Positions 7,821-17,367 of a DNA stretch of 64,000 bases are shown here, piece by piece. The DNA lies in the NCBI RefSeq assembly GCF_014873145.1, contig NZ_JADBEK010000001.1, forward strand, positions 4,960,001 through 5,024,000, given 5' to 3'. A program made the position numbers and the translations under genes. Below the pieces are notes generated by a model that saw nothing but the letters and a program-made list of their open reading frames with translations, searched no databases and was not told the DNA's origin. The number at the start of each line of letters is the position of its first letter. The stretch's first letter is position 1. The stretch is from Nonomuraea angiospora (GTDB taxonomy: Bacteria; Actinomycetota; Actinomycetes; Streptosporangiales; Streptosporangiaceae).

Positions 7821-10817
7821 CTACTCGGCCGACTTGGCTCGGCGCGAGCGTCGCCGCCCTCTGCCGGAAGTCTGGCTGGCCTGGTCGTCCTCAGCCGGGA
7901 CGTCTTCAAGCGCACCGGTCACCGTATCACGGCTCGAGGTGTCCTTGGCCGCGGAAACCTTGTCGGAGACCGCCTTCTCGATGGCCATCTTCCCCTGCGT
8001 GCCGCGCGGCTCGGGCTTCGGCTCGACCGGCTCCGTGGAGACGAGCAGGCCACGCCCGTTGCAGCACTCGCACGGCGTGGAGAAGGCCTCCAGCAGCCCC
8101 TGTCCGACCCGCTTACGCGTCATCTGGACCAGACCCAGCGAGGTGACCTCGGCCACCTGGTGCTTGGTCCTGTCGCGGGCCAGGCACTCCAGCAGCCGCC
8201 GCAGCACCAGGTCACGGTTGGACTCCAGCACCATGTCGATGAAGTCGATCACGATGATGCCGCCGATGTCGCGCAGCCTGAGCTGGCGCACGATCTCCTC
8301 GGCCGCCTCGAGGTTGTTCCGGGTGACGGTCTCCTCGAGGTTGCCGCCCTGCCCGGTGAACTTGCCGGTGTTGACGTCGACGACGGTCATCGCCTCGGTA
8401 CGGTCGATCACCAGCGAGCCGCCGCTGGGCAGCCACACCTTGCGCTCGAGCGCCTTGCCGAGCTGCTCGTCGATCCGGTAGTGCTCGAACACGTCGCCCT
8501 GGTCGCCGTCCCACCGCGCCAGGCGCTCGCCCAGGTGCGGGGCGACGTACTTGACGTAGTCGTCCACCGTGTCCCAGGCGTCGGCGCCCTGCACGATCAG
8601 CGAGGTGAAGTCCTCGTTGAAGACGTCGCGCACGACCCGGATCGTGAGATCGGGCTCGGCGGACAGCAGCTCGGGCGGGCTGGCCGACTTGGCCTTCTTC
8701 TGGATGCTCTCCCACTGGGCGGACAGGCGGGCCACGTCGCGCGCCAGTTCGTCCTCGGAGGCGCCCTCCGCGGCGGTACGCACGATCACGCCGGCGTTCT
8801 CCGGCATGACCTTCTTCAGGATGCTCTTGAGCCGCGTGCGCTCCTTGTCGGGCAGCTTGCGGCTGATGCCGGTCATCGACCCGTCCGGCACGTAGACGAG
8901 GTATCGCCCGGGCAGGCTGATCTGGGACGTGAGCCGGGCGCCCTTGTGCCCGATCGGGTCCTTCGTGACCTGTACGAGCACCGACTGGCCCGACTTCAGC
9001 GCCGACTCGATGCGCTTGGGCTGGCCCTCCAGCCCGGCGGTGTCGAAGTTGACCTCTCCGGCGTACAGGACGGCGTTCCTGCCCTTGCCGATGTCCACGA
9101 ACGCCGCCTCCATCGAGGGCAGCACGTTCTGGACCTTGCCGAGGTAGACGTTGCCGACGTAGGACTGGCTGGCCTCGCGGTTGACGTAGTGCTCGACGAG
9201 CACGCCGTCCTCCAGGACCGCGATCTGCGTACGGTCGCCGTGGCGGCGCACCACCATCATCCGGTCGACGGACTCGCGGCGGGCCAGGAACTCCGACTCC
9301 GTGATGATCGGCGGACGCCTGCGCCCCAGCTCGCGCCCCTCGCGGCGGCGCTGCTTCTTGGCCTCCAGCCGGGTGGAGCCGCGCACGCTCTGCACGCCGT
9401 CGGTCGCGGTCTCCAGCGTGCTGCTGCGGCCCGCGCGCGGCGCGCGGATGCGCACCACCGTGTTCGGCGGGTCGTCGCTGGCCGGCTCGGCGCCCTCGTC
9501 GGAGCCCCGGCGGCGACGGCGACGGCGGCGGCGCGAGGTGGAGGACTCCTCGTCGTTGGCGCCCTCGTCGGCCTGCTCCTCCTCGGACTCCTCGTCCTGC
9601 TCCTCGCCTTCCTCGCCCTCGTCACGCTCGCGCGACTTGCCGCGGCCCCGGCCGCCCCGCCTGCGGCGGCGACGACGGCCCGCGCCCTCTTCCTCCTCCT
9701 GCTCGTCGGAGGTGTCGAGGTCGGTCTCGTCCTCTACCGCGGACTCGTCGACCGGCTCCTCGATCTCCTCGGGCTCAGGAGCGGGCTGCGGCGCCTCGGC
9801 CCGCCGGGTGACGGCGGGCTTGGCCTGGCTGGGGTCGGGCGCCTGGAACAGCGGCGCGAAGATCGCCGCCGGCCGCTGGAACGCGGTGCCGGGCTCGGCC
9901 GGCGTGCGCGCGGCGAACCCGAACGGGTCGGACAGCAGGCTCGGCCGTACGGGCTCCTCGTCGAGGTCCTCGCCGGCAGGCTCGTCGTCCAGGGGCTCGT
10001 TGTCGGGCAGGATCTCCAGGATGTCCTCATCCTCGGCCGCCTGGGCATCACCGGCGCGCTCGGCGTCGGCCTGCCCACCGTCGGCACGGGCCGCCTGGGC
10101 GCCACCGGCGCGTGCAGCCTCAGCACCACCGGCGCGTGCGGCCTCGGCGGTCGCCTGGGCGCCGGCGGCGGGTGCCGTCCCGGCGCTCGGCGTGGTCGTC
10201 GCGGCCGGGCCCTCGCTCGCGGCGGCCTTCTCGGAGTCGGCCACCGCCCCCACAGCGCCTGCGACGGCCTCCTCGACGGCCTCTTCCGCCTTCTTGCGCG
10301 TCCTGCGCCGCTTCACCGGCTCGGCGGCCTCGGCGGCCGGCTCCTCCACGGGGGAGGCGGCCTCCGCCTCGGCCTCGGCGGCCTTCTTCGTCGTGCGGCG
10401 CCGCGTCGTCGTGGCGGTGGACCGGGTCCGCGTGGTCCTCTTGGGCTTCTCCTCGACCGCCTCAGCGACGGCCTCGGCCGCGGCCGCCTCGACCGGGCTC
10501 TCCGGCGCGGCCGCCTCGACCGGGCTCTCCGGCGCGGCCGCCGCAGCGGCCTCCGGCGCGGGCGCGGCGGAGATGATCTCGGGCGCGGGCTCTCCCGCCG
10601 CGCGCTGCGCGGCGGTGCTCTGCACCGGTTGTACGTCAGCCACGGACGGCGCGGCCTGCGCCGCGACAGTGGTGACCGGAACGTGGACAGGCTCCTCCGG
10701 CTCCGGCGGCGGACCCGCCGGGCGGCTGGCGGAGCGGCGACGTGGGGTCACCTCGGGCTGTTCAATTGTCTCCCCGTCAGGGCCAATGGCCCCGGCGTTG
10801 GGCTCGTTCTCGAGCAT
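7821..10817 (-). CDS. rne: RNase E/G family ribonuclease with long N-terminal extension
   Basis: 998 aa; ATG preceded by GGGAG. Residues 1-520 are low complexity: Ala/Glu/Pro-rich with repeats (APESPVEA, EAARAGGA), Arg runs (RRRRRRRGGRGRG, RRRRRRRRRGSDEG) and acidic blocks. The catalytic half starts near 520 (MMVVRRHGDRTQIAVLEDG): S1 domain (VGNVYLGKVQNVLPSMEAAFVDIG), RNase H-like and DNase I-like parts (DVNTGKFTG), and the zinc-link CECCNGRG near 915. It initiates mRNA decay and rRNA processing. Actinobacterial enzymes commonly carry such disordered arms. It lies immediately upstream of rplU. Confidence 0.96.
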   Translation of the reverse strand: MLENEPNAGAIGPDGETIEQPEVTPRRRSASRPAGPPPEPEEPVHVPVTTVAAQAAPSVADVQPVQSTAAQRAAGEPAPEIISAAPAPEAAAAAAPESPVEAAAPESPVEAAAAEAVAEAVEEKPKRTTRTRSTATTTRRRTTKKAAEAEAEAASPVEEPAAEAAEPVKRRRTRKKAEEAVEEAVAGAVGAVADSEKAAASEGPAATTTPSAGTAPAAGAQATAEAARAGGAEAARAGGAQAARADGGQADAERAGDAQAAEDEDILEILPDNEPLDDEPAGEDLDEEPVRPSLLSDPFGFAARTPAEPGTAFQRPAAIFAPLFQAPDPSQAKPAVTRRAEAPQPAPEPEEIEEPVDESAVEDETDLDTSDEQEEEEGAGRRRRRRRGGRGRGKSRERDEGEEGEEQDEESEEEQADEGANDEESSTSRRRRRRRRRGSDEGAEPASDDPPNTVVRIRAPRAGRSSTLETATDGVQSVRGSTRLEAKKQRRREGRELGRRRPPIITESEFLARRESVDRMMVVRRHGDRTQIAVLEDGVLVEHYVNREASQSYVGNVYLGKVQNVLPSMEAAFVDIGKGRNAVLYAGEVNFDTAGLEGQPKRIESALKSGQSVLVQVTKDPIGHKGARLTSQISLPGRYLVYVPDGSMTGISRKLPDKERTRLKSILKKVMPENAGVIVRTAAEGASEDELARDVARLSAQWESIQKKAKSASPPELLSAEPDLTIRVVRDVFNEDFTSLIVQGADAWDTVDDYVKYVAPHLGERLARWDGDQGDVFEHYRIDEQLGKALERKVWLPSGGSLVIDRTEAMTVVDVNTGKFTGQGGNLEETVTRNNLEAAEEIVRQLRLRDIGGIIVIDFIDMVLESNRDLVLRRLLECLARDRTKHQVAEVTSLGLVQMTRKRVGQGLLEAFSTPCECCNGRGLLVSTEPVEPKPEPRGTQGKMAIEKAVSDKVSAAKDTSSRDTVTGALEDVPAEDDQASQTSGRGRRRSRRAKSAE

Positions 10818-10961
10818 GCGGGCGCTCTCCCGTCAGCTCCCGGGCGCGTCGCCGCGCCGCGCAGGAGCTCTCGTGTCTCGTTGTCCGCCAACGCCCCCGA
10901 TGAGGGGGTGTCGGCGCCAAGTCCTGTCAGCGGTCGTGCCCCGCTCACGCAGGGCACCTCC

Positions 10962-11714
10962 TCAACCGGCGACGTGCTCACTCGCCGGTCCCGCCTCGCC
11001 GCCGCGCGTGGTGTCGCGGTCCAGGTCGAGCGGATCGGCAAGCGCACCAGTGCTGGCGTCGAGCGGCCCCTGCGCCAGCCTGGTCACCTCGGGGGGAACC
11101 GGCGGCGCGAAGTCGGCCACAAGGCGCAGCCCTGTGAGCACATCGTCGGGTCGAACGGCAGGCGTCATGTGCCGAACAACCATGCGCAGTATGACACACG
11201 GCCCTCCGAGCACCTGAGCTGCAGTTCTGTCTGTTCCCTCGGACACCGTCAGCCCCAGGACGGCCTCCCGCGCGTCAAAGCGACGGGGGCCCTTCTTGGT
11301 GAGGCGCTCGACCTCCACAGTGCCTGCCGCGAGAAACTTCTCGGCCGCCACCTCGGCGAGCTCGCGATCGGCACCGGGCAGCCGCACCTCCCAGTCGGAG
11401 ACCTCCAAGCGGTCAGCCAGCCCACCCGGGCCCGCCGCCACAACGTCGAGCACATCGAGCCCCGGCGGCAGCGACCCGTCCAGGTCCTGTCTCACCTGCT
11501 CCGGATCGCACGGCGTGGTGACACCGATCTCGAGGTATTCGGCTTCGCTGGCGACGCCGGTCGGCGCCGCGCCCGCGTAGGAGATCTTCGGGTGGGGCGA
11601 GAAACCTGCGCTGTAGGCCACCGGTATGCCGGCACGGCGGACCGCCCTTTCAACGGCCCGCGAGATGTCGCGGTGGCTGGTGAAGCGCAGGCGGCCGCGC
11701 TTGGCGTAGCGCAC
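10962..11714 (-). CDS. TIGR03936 / DUF2344 family radical-SAM-associated protein
   Basis: The protein MRYAKRGRLRFTSHRD...SAGFSPHPKISYA matches the DUF2344 family, which is encoded beside, or fused to, the TIGR03960 radical-SAM protein found directly upstream here. Function unknown. The GTG at 11714 is used, but family members usually begin about 15-20 residues earlier with a QRLRVRYAKRGRL stretch. In-frame codons run back to a CTG at 11768 (LKPVPEGPPPAPTAQRLR) that has GGAAGGA just upstream, so the true start may be that CTG. Confidence 0.85.
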   Translation of the reverse strand: MRYAKRGRLRFTSHRDISRAVERAVRRAGIPVAYSAGFSPHPKISYAGAAPTGVASEAEYLEIGVTTPCDPEQVRQDLDGSLPPGLDVLDVVAAGPGGLADRLEVSDWEVRLPGADRELAEVAAEKFLAAGTVEVERLTKKGPRRFDAREAVLGLTVSEGTDRTAAQVLGGPCVILRMVVRHMTPAVRPDDVLTGLRLVADFAPPVPPEVTRLAQGPLDASTGALADPLDLDRDTTRGGEAGPASEHVAG

Positions 11715-11867
11715 GCGAAGGCGCTGCGCCGTGGGCGCGGGCGGAGGCCCTTCGGGAACAGGTTTCAGAGCTGGTCGTCCTTCCCTTGTAAGAGTTCCTT
11801 CGTCTCAGGATAAGCCGCCCCGGCGCGTGTGCGTGTACGCCGAGGCACCGGCTGCCCACTGAGCGCG

Positions 11868-13778
11868 CTAGACCACCGTCAGAGGAAGGAGTTTTCGCCC
11901 CGTGGGGCCGATTTGAATTTCCGTGCCCATCGTCGGGCAGACCCCGCAGTCGTAGCAAGGAGTCCAGCGGCAGTCTTCGACCTCGCCGCCGGAGACGGCC
12001 TCCTGCCAGTCCTGCCAGAGCCACTCACGGTCGAGCCCGGCGTCGAGGTGGTCCCACGGCAGGACCTCGTTCTCCGCCCGCTCGCGCGTGGTGTACCAGT
12101 CGACGTCGACGCCCGCCTTCGCGGCGGCCGCCATCCAGCGCTCGTAGGAGAAGTGCTCGCTCCAGCCGTCGAACCTGCCGCCGTCCTCCCAGACGGCGCG
12201 GATCACGGCGCCGACCCGGCGGTCGCCGCGCGAGAGCAGGCCCTCCACGATCGAGGGCTTGCCGTCGTGGTAGCGGAAGCCGATGGATCTGCCGTACTGC
12301 TTGTCGCCTCTGAGCGAGTCGCGCAGCGCCTTGAGCCGTCGGTCGACGGTCTCGTGGTCGGCCTGCCCGGCCCACTGGAACGGCGTGTGCGGCTTGGGCA
12401 CGAAGCCGCCGATGGAGACCGTGCAGCGGATGTCGCGGCTGCCGGTCGCCTCGCGGCCCGCCTGGATGACCTTCTTGGCCAGGTCGGCGATGCCCAGCAC
12501 GTCTTCGTCCTGCTCGGTGGGCAGGCCGCACATGAAGTAGAGCTTGACCTGCCGCCACCCCTGCGAATAGGCCGTGGTGACGGTGCGGATCAGGTCTTCC
12601 TCGGTGACCATCTTGTTGATCACCTTGCGCATGCGCTCGGAGCCGCCCTCCGGGGCGAACGTCAGGCCGGATCGCCTGCCGTTCCTGGAGAACTCGTTGG
12701 CCAGATCGATGTTGAACGCGTCGACCCTGGTGGACGGCAGCGAGAGCGAGGTGTTGGTGCCCTCGTAGCGGTCGGCCAGGCCCTTGGCGACGTCGCCGAT
12801 CTCGGAGTGGTCGGCCGACGACAGCGACAGCAGGCCGACCTCGTTGAAGCCGGACTCCTTGATGCCGTTTTCGACCATCGCCCCGATCGTGGTGATCGAG
12901 CGCTCCCGCACCGGGCGCGTGATCATGCCCGCCTGGCAGAACCTGCAGCCCCGGGTGCAGCCGCGGAAGATCTCCACGCTGAACCGCTCGTGCACGGTCT
13001 CGGCCAGCGGGACCAGCGGCTTCTTCGGGTAGGGCCACTCGTCGAGGTCCATCACGGTGTGCTTGTGCACCCGCCACGGCACGTCGGCCCTGTTGGGGGC
13101 GACGCGCTTGATGCGACCGTCCGGGTGGTAGTCCACATCGTAAAATTTCGGGACATATACCCCGCCGGACTCGGCGAGCCGCATGAGCAGCTCGTCCCGC
13201 CCGCCGGGTTTGCCCTCGGCCTTCCACTCGCGGATGACCTCGGAGATGGCGATGGAGATCTGCTCTCCGTCACCGAGCACGGCCGCGTCGAGGAAGTCGG
13301 CGATCGGCTCGGGGTTGAAGGCCGCGTGGCCGCCGGCGAGCACGATCGGGTCGTCCTCACCCCGGTCCACGGCCATCAGCGGGATGCCCGCCAGATCGAG
13401 CGCGTTGAGCATGTTGGTGTAGCCCAGCTCCGTCGAGAACGACACGCCGAGCACGTCGAAGGCGCGCACCGGCCGGTGCGCGTCGACGGTGAACTGCGGG
13501 ACTCCCTCGGCCCGCATGAGCGCCTCGAGATCCGGCCACACCGCGTAGGTGCGCTCGGCCAGCGTGCCGGGCAGCTCGTTGAGGATCTCGTAGAGGATCG
13601 CCACACCCTGGTTGGGCAGCCCGACCTCATAGGCGTCCGGATACATCAGCGCCCACCGCACGTCGGCGGAGTCCCAGTCCTTGAGGGTCGAGTTGAGCTC
13701 ACCCCCGACGTACTGGATGGGCTTCTGCACCTTGGGCAGCAGCGCTTCCAGGCGGGGGAACACCGACTCGACAGACAT
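11868..13778 (-). CDS. TIGR03960 family B12-binding-domain radical SAM protein
   Basis: Start at ATG 13778 (MSVESVFPRLEALLPKVQKP) gives 636 aa, the family-typical beginning; longer upstream reading is Arg-rich noise. N-terminal cobalamin-like domain (about 50-230) and a radical SAM core with the 4Fe-4S motif CTRGCRFC near residue 278. Members are widespread, paired with DUF2344, and may modify RNA or protein; the reaction is not established. The gene lies 20 bp downstream of the small CCCH gene, in the rodA transcription unit. Confidence 0.92.
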   Translation of the reverse strand: MSVESVFPRLEALLPKVQKPIQYVGGELNSTLKDWDSADVRWALMYPDAYEVGLPNQGVAILYEILNELPGTLAERTYAVWPDLEALMRAEGVPQFTVDAHRPVRAFDVLGVSFSTELGYTNMLNALDLAGIPLMAVDRGEDDPIVLAGGHAAFNPEPIADFLDAAVLGDGEQISIAISEVIREWKAEGKPGGRDELLMRLAESGGVYVPKFYDVDYHPDGRIKRVAPNRADVPWRVHKHTVMDLDEWPYPKKPLVPLAETVHERFSVEIFRGCTRGCRFCQAGMITRPVRERSITTIGAMVENGIKESGFNEVGLLSLSSADHSEIGDVAKGLADRYEGTNTSLSLPSTRVDAFNIDLANEFSRNGRRSGLTFAPEGGSERMRKVINKMVTEEDLIRTVTTAYSQGWRQVKLYFMCGLPTEQDEDVLGIADLAKKVIQAGREATGSRDIRCTVSIGGFVPKPHTPFQWAGQADHETVDRRLKALRDSLRGDKQYGRSIGFRYHDGKPSIVEGLLSRGDRRVGAVIRAVWEDGGRFDGWSEHFSYERWMAAAAKAGVDVDWYTTRERAENEVLPWDHLDAGLDREWLWQDWQEAVSGGEVEDCRWTPCYDCGVCPTMGTEIQIGPTGRKLLPLTVV

Positions 13779-13798
13779 ACGGTCCAGCGTAGCGGCGC

Positions 13799-13978
13799 TC
13801 AGACGGTGGCAGGTCCAGGGATGTCGATGTCGTTTCCGCTGAGCACCAGGATCCGGTGCCCTTCGTAGCAGGTCAGCTCGACGGCGATCACGCCGCTCGC
13901 CAGATTGTGCACGCCGACGACGTGGTTCGCGGGCAGCAGAAAGCGCTCCTCGCACTCATCGCAATAGGCCAAGAACAT
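13799..13978 (-). CDS. small zinc-ribbon-like protein, 59 aa
   Basis: ATG at 13978, only 4 bp after the rodA stop, gives MFLAYCDECEERFLLPANHV and so on. Cys6-x2-Cys9 and Cys37-x3-His41 could form a CCCH zinc site. The remainder is beta-rich (VIAVELTCYEGHRILVLSG). The tight spacing argues for translation with rodA. I do not recognise a named family. A longer version starting at 14035 would overlap rodA and is less likely. Confidence 0.7.
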   Translation of the reverse strand: MFLAYCDECEERFLLPANHVVGVHNLASGVIAVELTCYEGHRILVLSGNDIDIPGPATV

Positions 13979-13982
13979 GTCT

Positions 13983-15149
13983 CTAATTAAACGACTGTCT
14001 TCGCACTCTGATGGCTTGAAGAAGCCCAATCGCAATGAGATTCGCGAACGTGGCCGTACCGCCGTACGACACGAACGGCAGCGGCAGCCCCGTGATCGGC
14101 ATGATCCCGATCGTCATGCCCACATTGATGAACGTCTGGAACGCGAACCAGCACACGATCGTGCCCGCCACCAGCGTCCCGAACCTGTCGTCACACTGCC
14201 TGGCGATCTTCAGCCCGCGCAGCAGCACCACGCCGAGCAGCAGCACCACCGTGACCGACCCGAGGAACCCGAACTCCTCCCCCGCCACCGTGAAGATGAA
14301 GTCGGTGTGCTGCTCGGGCACGAACCGCCCGGTCGTCTGCCCGCCGCCCAGCAGCCCCTTCCCCAGGAGCTGCCCGGAGCCGATCGCGATCATCGACTGC
14401 GTGCTGTTGTAGCCCACGCCGCGCGGATCGACGCTCGGATCGACGAACGCCGTGAACCGGGCCACCTGGTACGGCTCCAGCAGCTGGAAGTAGAACACCG
14501 AGAACACCCCGGCGATCGCCAGCAGCGTCAGCACCCCGATCCACCGCTTGCGCACCCCCGCGATGATCAGCCCGGCGGCCGTGATCACCGCCAGCACCAG
14601 CGCCGTCCCCAGGTCCGGCTGGAGCATCACCAGCCCCATCGTGATCCCCGAGGCTAGGAGCGCCAGCCATATGTCCAGCCCGCGCGGCCGATCGCTGCCC
14701 TCGGCCGGCTGCGCGAGCACCATCGCGATGATCAGCAGCAGCCCGACCTTGGCGAACTCCGACGGCTGCACCGCGAACCCGCCGCCGAGCAGGATCCACG
14801 AGTGCGACCCGTTGATCGTCGCGCCCAGCGGCGTGATGACCAGCCCCAGCCCTATCAGCGACACCAGGAACACCAGCGGCGCGTACGCGCGCATCGCCCG
14901 GTGGTCTACGGTCGCCACGATCGCGCACAGGACGATCCCGATCGCCTCGTTGAAAATGTGCTTCTTCACCAGCCCCGTCGAGCCCGGGGCCCAGGTCCTG
15001 GTGGACGACCAGACGAGCAGCGTGCCGATCACGCACAGCCCGGCCACCGCGACCAGCATCAGGGCATCCAGCCTGCGCACCGTCGAGTTCTCACCGGCGA
15101 CTCGGCGGAACAGCGACGGCCGCCGGACACCCACCGTCCGATCGATCAC
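13983..15149 (-). CDS. rodA: RodA/FtsW-type peptidoglycan glycosyltransferase (SEDS)
   Basis: GTG start at 15149 with GGAGG upstream; 388 aa with about ten membrane segments. SEDS hallmarks are present: GSHSWILLG..QPSEFAK, the DPSVDPRGVGYN loop, and PFVSYGGTA near the C-terminus. It polymerises lipid II glycan strands with the PBP2 transpeptidase encoded just upstream. Unlike many relatives it does not overlap that gene: 172 bp of GC-rich repeat separate them. Some actinomycetes have several SEDS paralogues, so the elongation role is inferred from linkage to mre. Confidence 0.94.
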   Translation of the reverse strand: MIDRTVGVRRPSLFRRVAGENSTVRRLDALMLVAVAGLCVIGTLLVWSSTRTWAPGSTGLVKKHIFNEAIGIVLCAIVATVDHRAMRAYAPLVFLVSLIGLGLVITPLGATINGSHSWILLGGGFAVQPSEFAKVGLLLIIAMVLAQPAEGSDRPRGLDIWLALLASGITMGLVMLQPDLGTALVLAVITAAGLIIAGVRKRWIGVLTLLAIAGVFSVFYFQLLEPYQVARFTAFVDPSVDPRGVGYNSTQSMIAIGSGQLLGKGLLGGGQTTGRFVPEQHTDFIFTVAGEEFGFLGSVTVVLLLGVVLLRGLKIARQCDDRFGTLVAGTIVCWFAFQTFINVGMTIGIMPITGLPLPFVSYGGTATFANLIAIGLLQAIRVRRQSFN

Positions 15150-15321
15150 CTCCGCACCTCCATCCCAGCCACCATCCACCCGCCCGCACAGCCGGCCACC
15201 CAGCCGCCCACCGATCCGGCCGCACAGCCGCCCACCCACCCGCCTGCACAGCCGGCCGCACAGCCGCCTGCACAGGCGCCAACCGCCCGACCGCCCGCGC
15301 CCGGCCCCGGGCTCAGGGCGC
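15150..15321. repeat. GC-rich irregular repeat between PBP2 gene and rodA
   Basis: The 9-mer gcacagccg occurs at 15186, 15222, 15246 and 15258 within Pro/Ala-coding-like sequence (ccgcc, cccacc). Spacing is irregular (36, 24, 12, all multiples of 12), suggesting slippage of a 12-bp unit. No gene is supported in it. Confidence 0.6.
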
Positions 15322-17367
15322 TCATCCTCCGGCCACCGTTCCGTCAGGCGAGAAGCGGGGCAGCCTCGTCGTGAGCCTCCCACCAGGCACGGCGGGCGGC
15401 CGCTTGATGCCGTAGATCCCTTCGTAGATCTCCCGCGCGGCAGGCGCCGCCGTCTGCGCGCCCATCCCACCCTGCGAGACCATGACCACGACCACGTACT
15501 GCGGATTCTTCGTAGGCGCGAATGACGCGAACCACGAGGTGTCCTGCTTGCCCCAGACCTCCGCCGTACCGGTCTTGCCACCGATGCGCACCTTGTCCAT
15601 CGGGAACCCGGCGAAGGCCCCCGCCGCGGTGCCGTCCGATGGGACGTCGCTCAGCGCGTTCTTGATGTAGAGCCGTTCCTTCTCGCTGATCGGCAGCTTG
15701 CCCACGACCGGCACCGGGATGGTCCGGACCACCTTGCCGTCAGGCCGCACCTGCGCCCAGCCGATGCGCGGGCTGCGCAGCTTCCCGTCGCTCACCAGCG
15801 CCATGTACGCCCGCGCGAGCTGCATCGGCGTCACCAGCACGTCGCCCTGGCCGATGGAGAAGTTGGCCGAGTCTCCCGGCCGCAGCAGGAACCCCTCGGT
15901 GCAGTTCTCCAGCGCGAGCCGTTTGAGGAAGTCGGCCCGCGCCCGATCCTTGACCTCCGGATATCCCTTGCGCGACCGCTCGCAGGTCACGGCGTTGGTG
16001 CGGTTCCACAGGTCCTTCTTCCACGCTCGGTCGGGGATGCGCCCGGAGGACTCACCCGGCAGGTCCACCCCGGTCGGCCTGCCGAACCCGAACGCCCTGG
16101 CCGTGTTCGCGAAGATTTCCTTGGTCGCCTTCTTCGGGTTGCGCCCGCCGTCCTTCAGGTACTGCTCGTACGCGGCTTTGTAGAAGATCGTGTCGCACGA
16201 CTTGACCAGCGCGGTGTGCAGGCTGAGATCGCCGAGAGAAACGCCGCGGAAGTTGCTGAACGCCCGGTCGCCGACCATGTAGGAGCCGGGGCATCCGTAC
16301 GTGCCGTTCAGCGGGTATCCGGACCGCAGCATCGCCGACACCGACGAGATCTTGAACGTCGAACCCGGCGCGAACTGCCCGTTGATCGCCCGGGACACGA
16401 GCGGCTTGCCGGACTTATCCGACAGCAGCCATTGATATCCGCGCGTCGAGATCCCGCCCGCCCAGACCGCCGGGTCGTACCCGGGAGCGCTGGCCAGCGC
16501 CACCACCCGTCCCGAACGCGCGTCGAGCACCACCGCGGCACCGCCGTCGGCCCCCGGCGCGGACTTCATCGCCTTCTCCAGCGCCCTCTCCACCACGGCC
16601 TGCACCCGCGAGTCGATGCTGGTCACCAGATGGTCGCCGGGGATCGGCGTGATCTGCTCCTCGACGCCGAGCGCCTTGCCCATCCTGTCGACCTGCACCC
16701 TGCGCAGCCCCGACTTGCCGCGCAACGCCTCGTCGTAGACGTACTCGAGCCCGTCACGCCCCGCCAGGTCCACCCCGGAGAAGCTGGCCTTCAGCCCTTC
16801 GCGCTTCTCCAGCTCGGCCTCGGTGACCGGCTGCAGGTAGCCGAGCATCTGCGCCCCGTCACGCCCGCCGGGATACTGCCTGACGGAGTGGATCTCCGCC
16901 GTGACCCCGGGAAACTCCTCCTGCCGCTCGAGGATCTGCAGCGCCTCCCGAGTGTCCACCTTCTCGTCGAGCGGAACCGGCTGGTACGGCGACCCCGTCC
17001 AGCAGGGCTTGGAGACCCCGGGACCGCACGGCGTGATGCGCTGCTGCAGATCGGCGACCGGCCGGCCGAGCACCGCCGACAGCTTGCCCAGCACCTTGAG
17101 CCCGCCGTCCTTCATCCTGGTCAGCCTGGTCCGGTCCACGGACACGACCAACGCGGTCTTGTTGCGCACCAACGGCCGCCCGTGCGAGTCGAGGATCTGC
17201 CCCCGCACCGCGGGCACGATCACGGCCCGTGTCCTGGTCTCCGTCGCCCGCGTCACGAACTCGTTCCCGCGCACCACCTGCACCTGCCACAGGCGCACGG
17301 CCAGCACGACGAGCAGCGTCACCACGAGCACCTGAACCACCAGCAGCCTGGCCCGCATCCGCATCAT
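15322..17367 (-). CDS. mrdA: penicillin-binding protein 2 (elongation transpeptidase)
   Basis: Start at ATG 17367, overlapping the mreD stop (ATGA), gives 681 aa. N-terminal membrane anchor (MMRMRARLLVVQVLVVTLL), PBP dimerisation region, and transpeptidase domain with the SxxK motif STFK (about 336), SxN-type SCD (about 390) and KTGT (about 597). It crosslinks peptidoglycan during lateral or tip-independent growth with RodA. The longer open frame upstream lies inside mreD and is rejected. Translational coupling to mreD is likely. Confidence 0.95.
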   Translation of the reverse strand: MMRMRARLLVVQVLVVTLLVVLAVRLWQVQVVRGNEFVTRATETRTRAVIVPAVRGQILDSHGRPLVRNKTALVVSVDRTRLTRMKDGGLKVLGKLSAVLGRPVADLQQRITPCGPGVSKPCWTGSPYQPVPLDEKVDTREALQILERQEEFPGVTAEIHSVRQYPGGRDGAQMLGYLQPVTEAELEKREGLKASFSGVDLAGRDGLEYVYDEALRGKSGLRRVQVDRMGKALGVEEQITPIPGDHLVTSIDSRVQAVVERALEKAMKSAPGADGGAAVVLDARSGRVVALASAPGYDPAVWAGGISTRGYQWLLSDKSGKPLVSRAINGQFAPGSTFKISSVSAMLRSGYPLNGTYGCPGSYMVGDRAFSNFRGVSLGDLSLHTALVKSCDTIFYKAAYEQYLKDGGRNPKKATKEIFANTARAFGFGRPTGVDLPGESSGRIPDRAWKKDLWNRTNAVTCERSRKGYPEVKDRARADFLKRLALENCTEGFLLRPGDSANFSIGQGDVLVTPMQLARAYMALVSDGKLRSPRIGWAQVRPDGKVVRTIPVPVVGKLPISEKERLYIKNALSDVPSDGTAAGAFAGFPMDKVRIGGKTGTAEVWGKQDTSWFASFAPTKNPQYVVVVMVSQGGMGAQTAAPAAREIYEGIYGIKRPPAVPGGRLTTRLPRFSPDGTVAGG

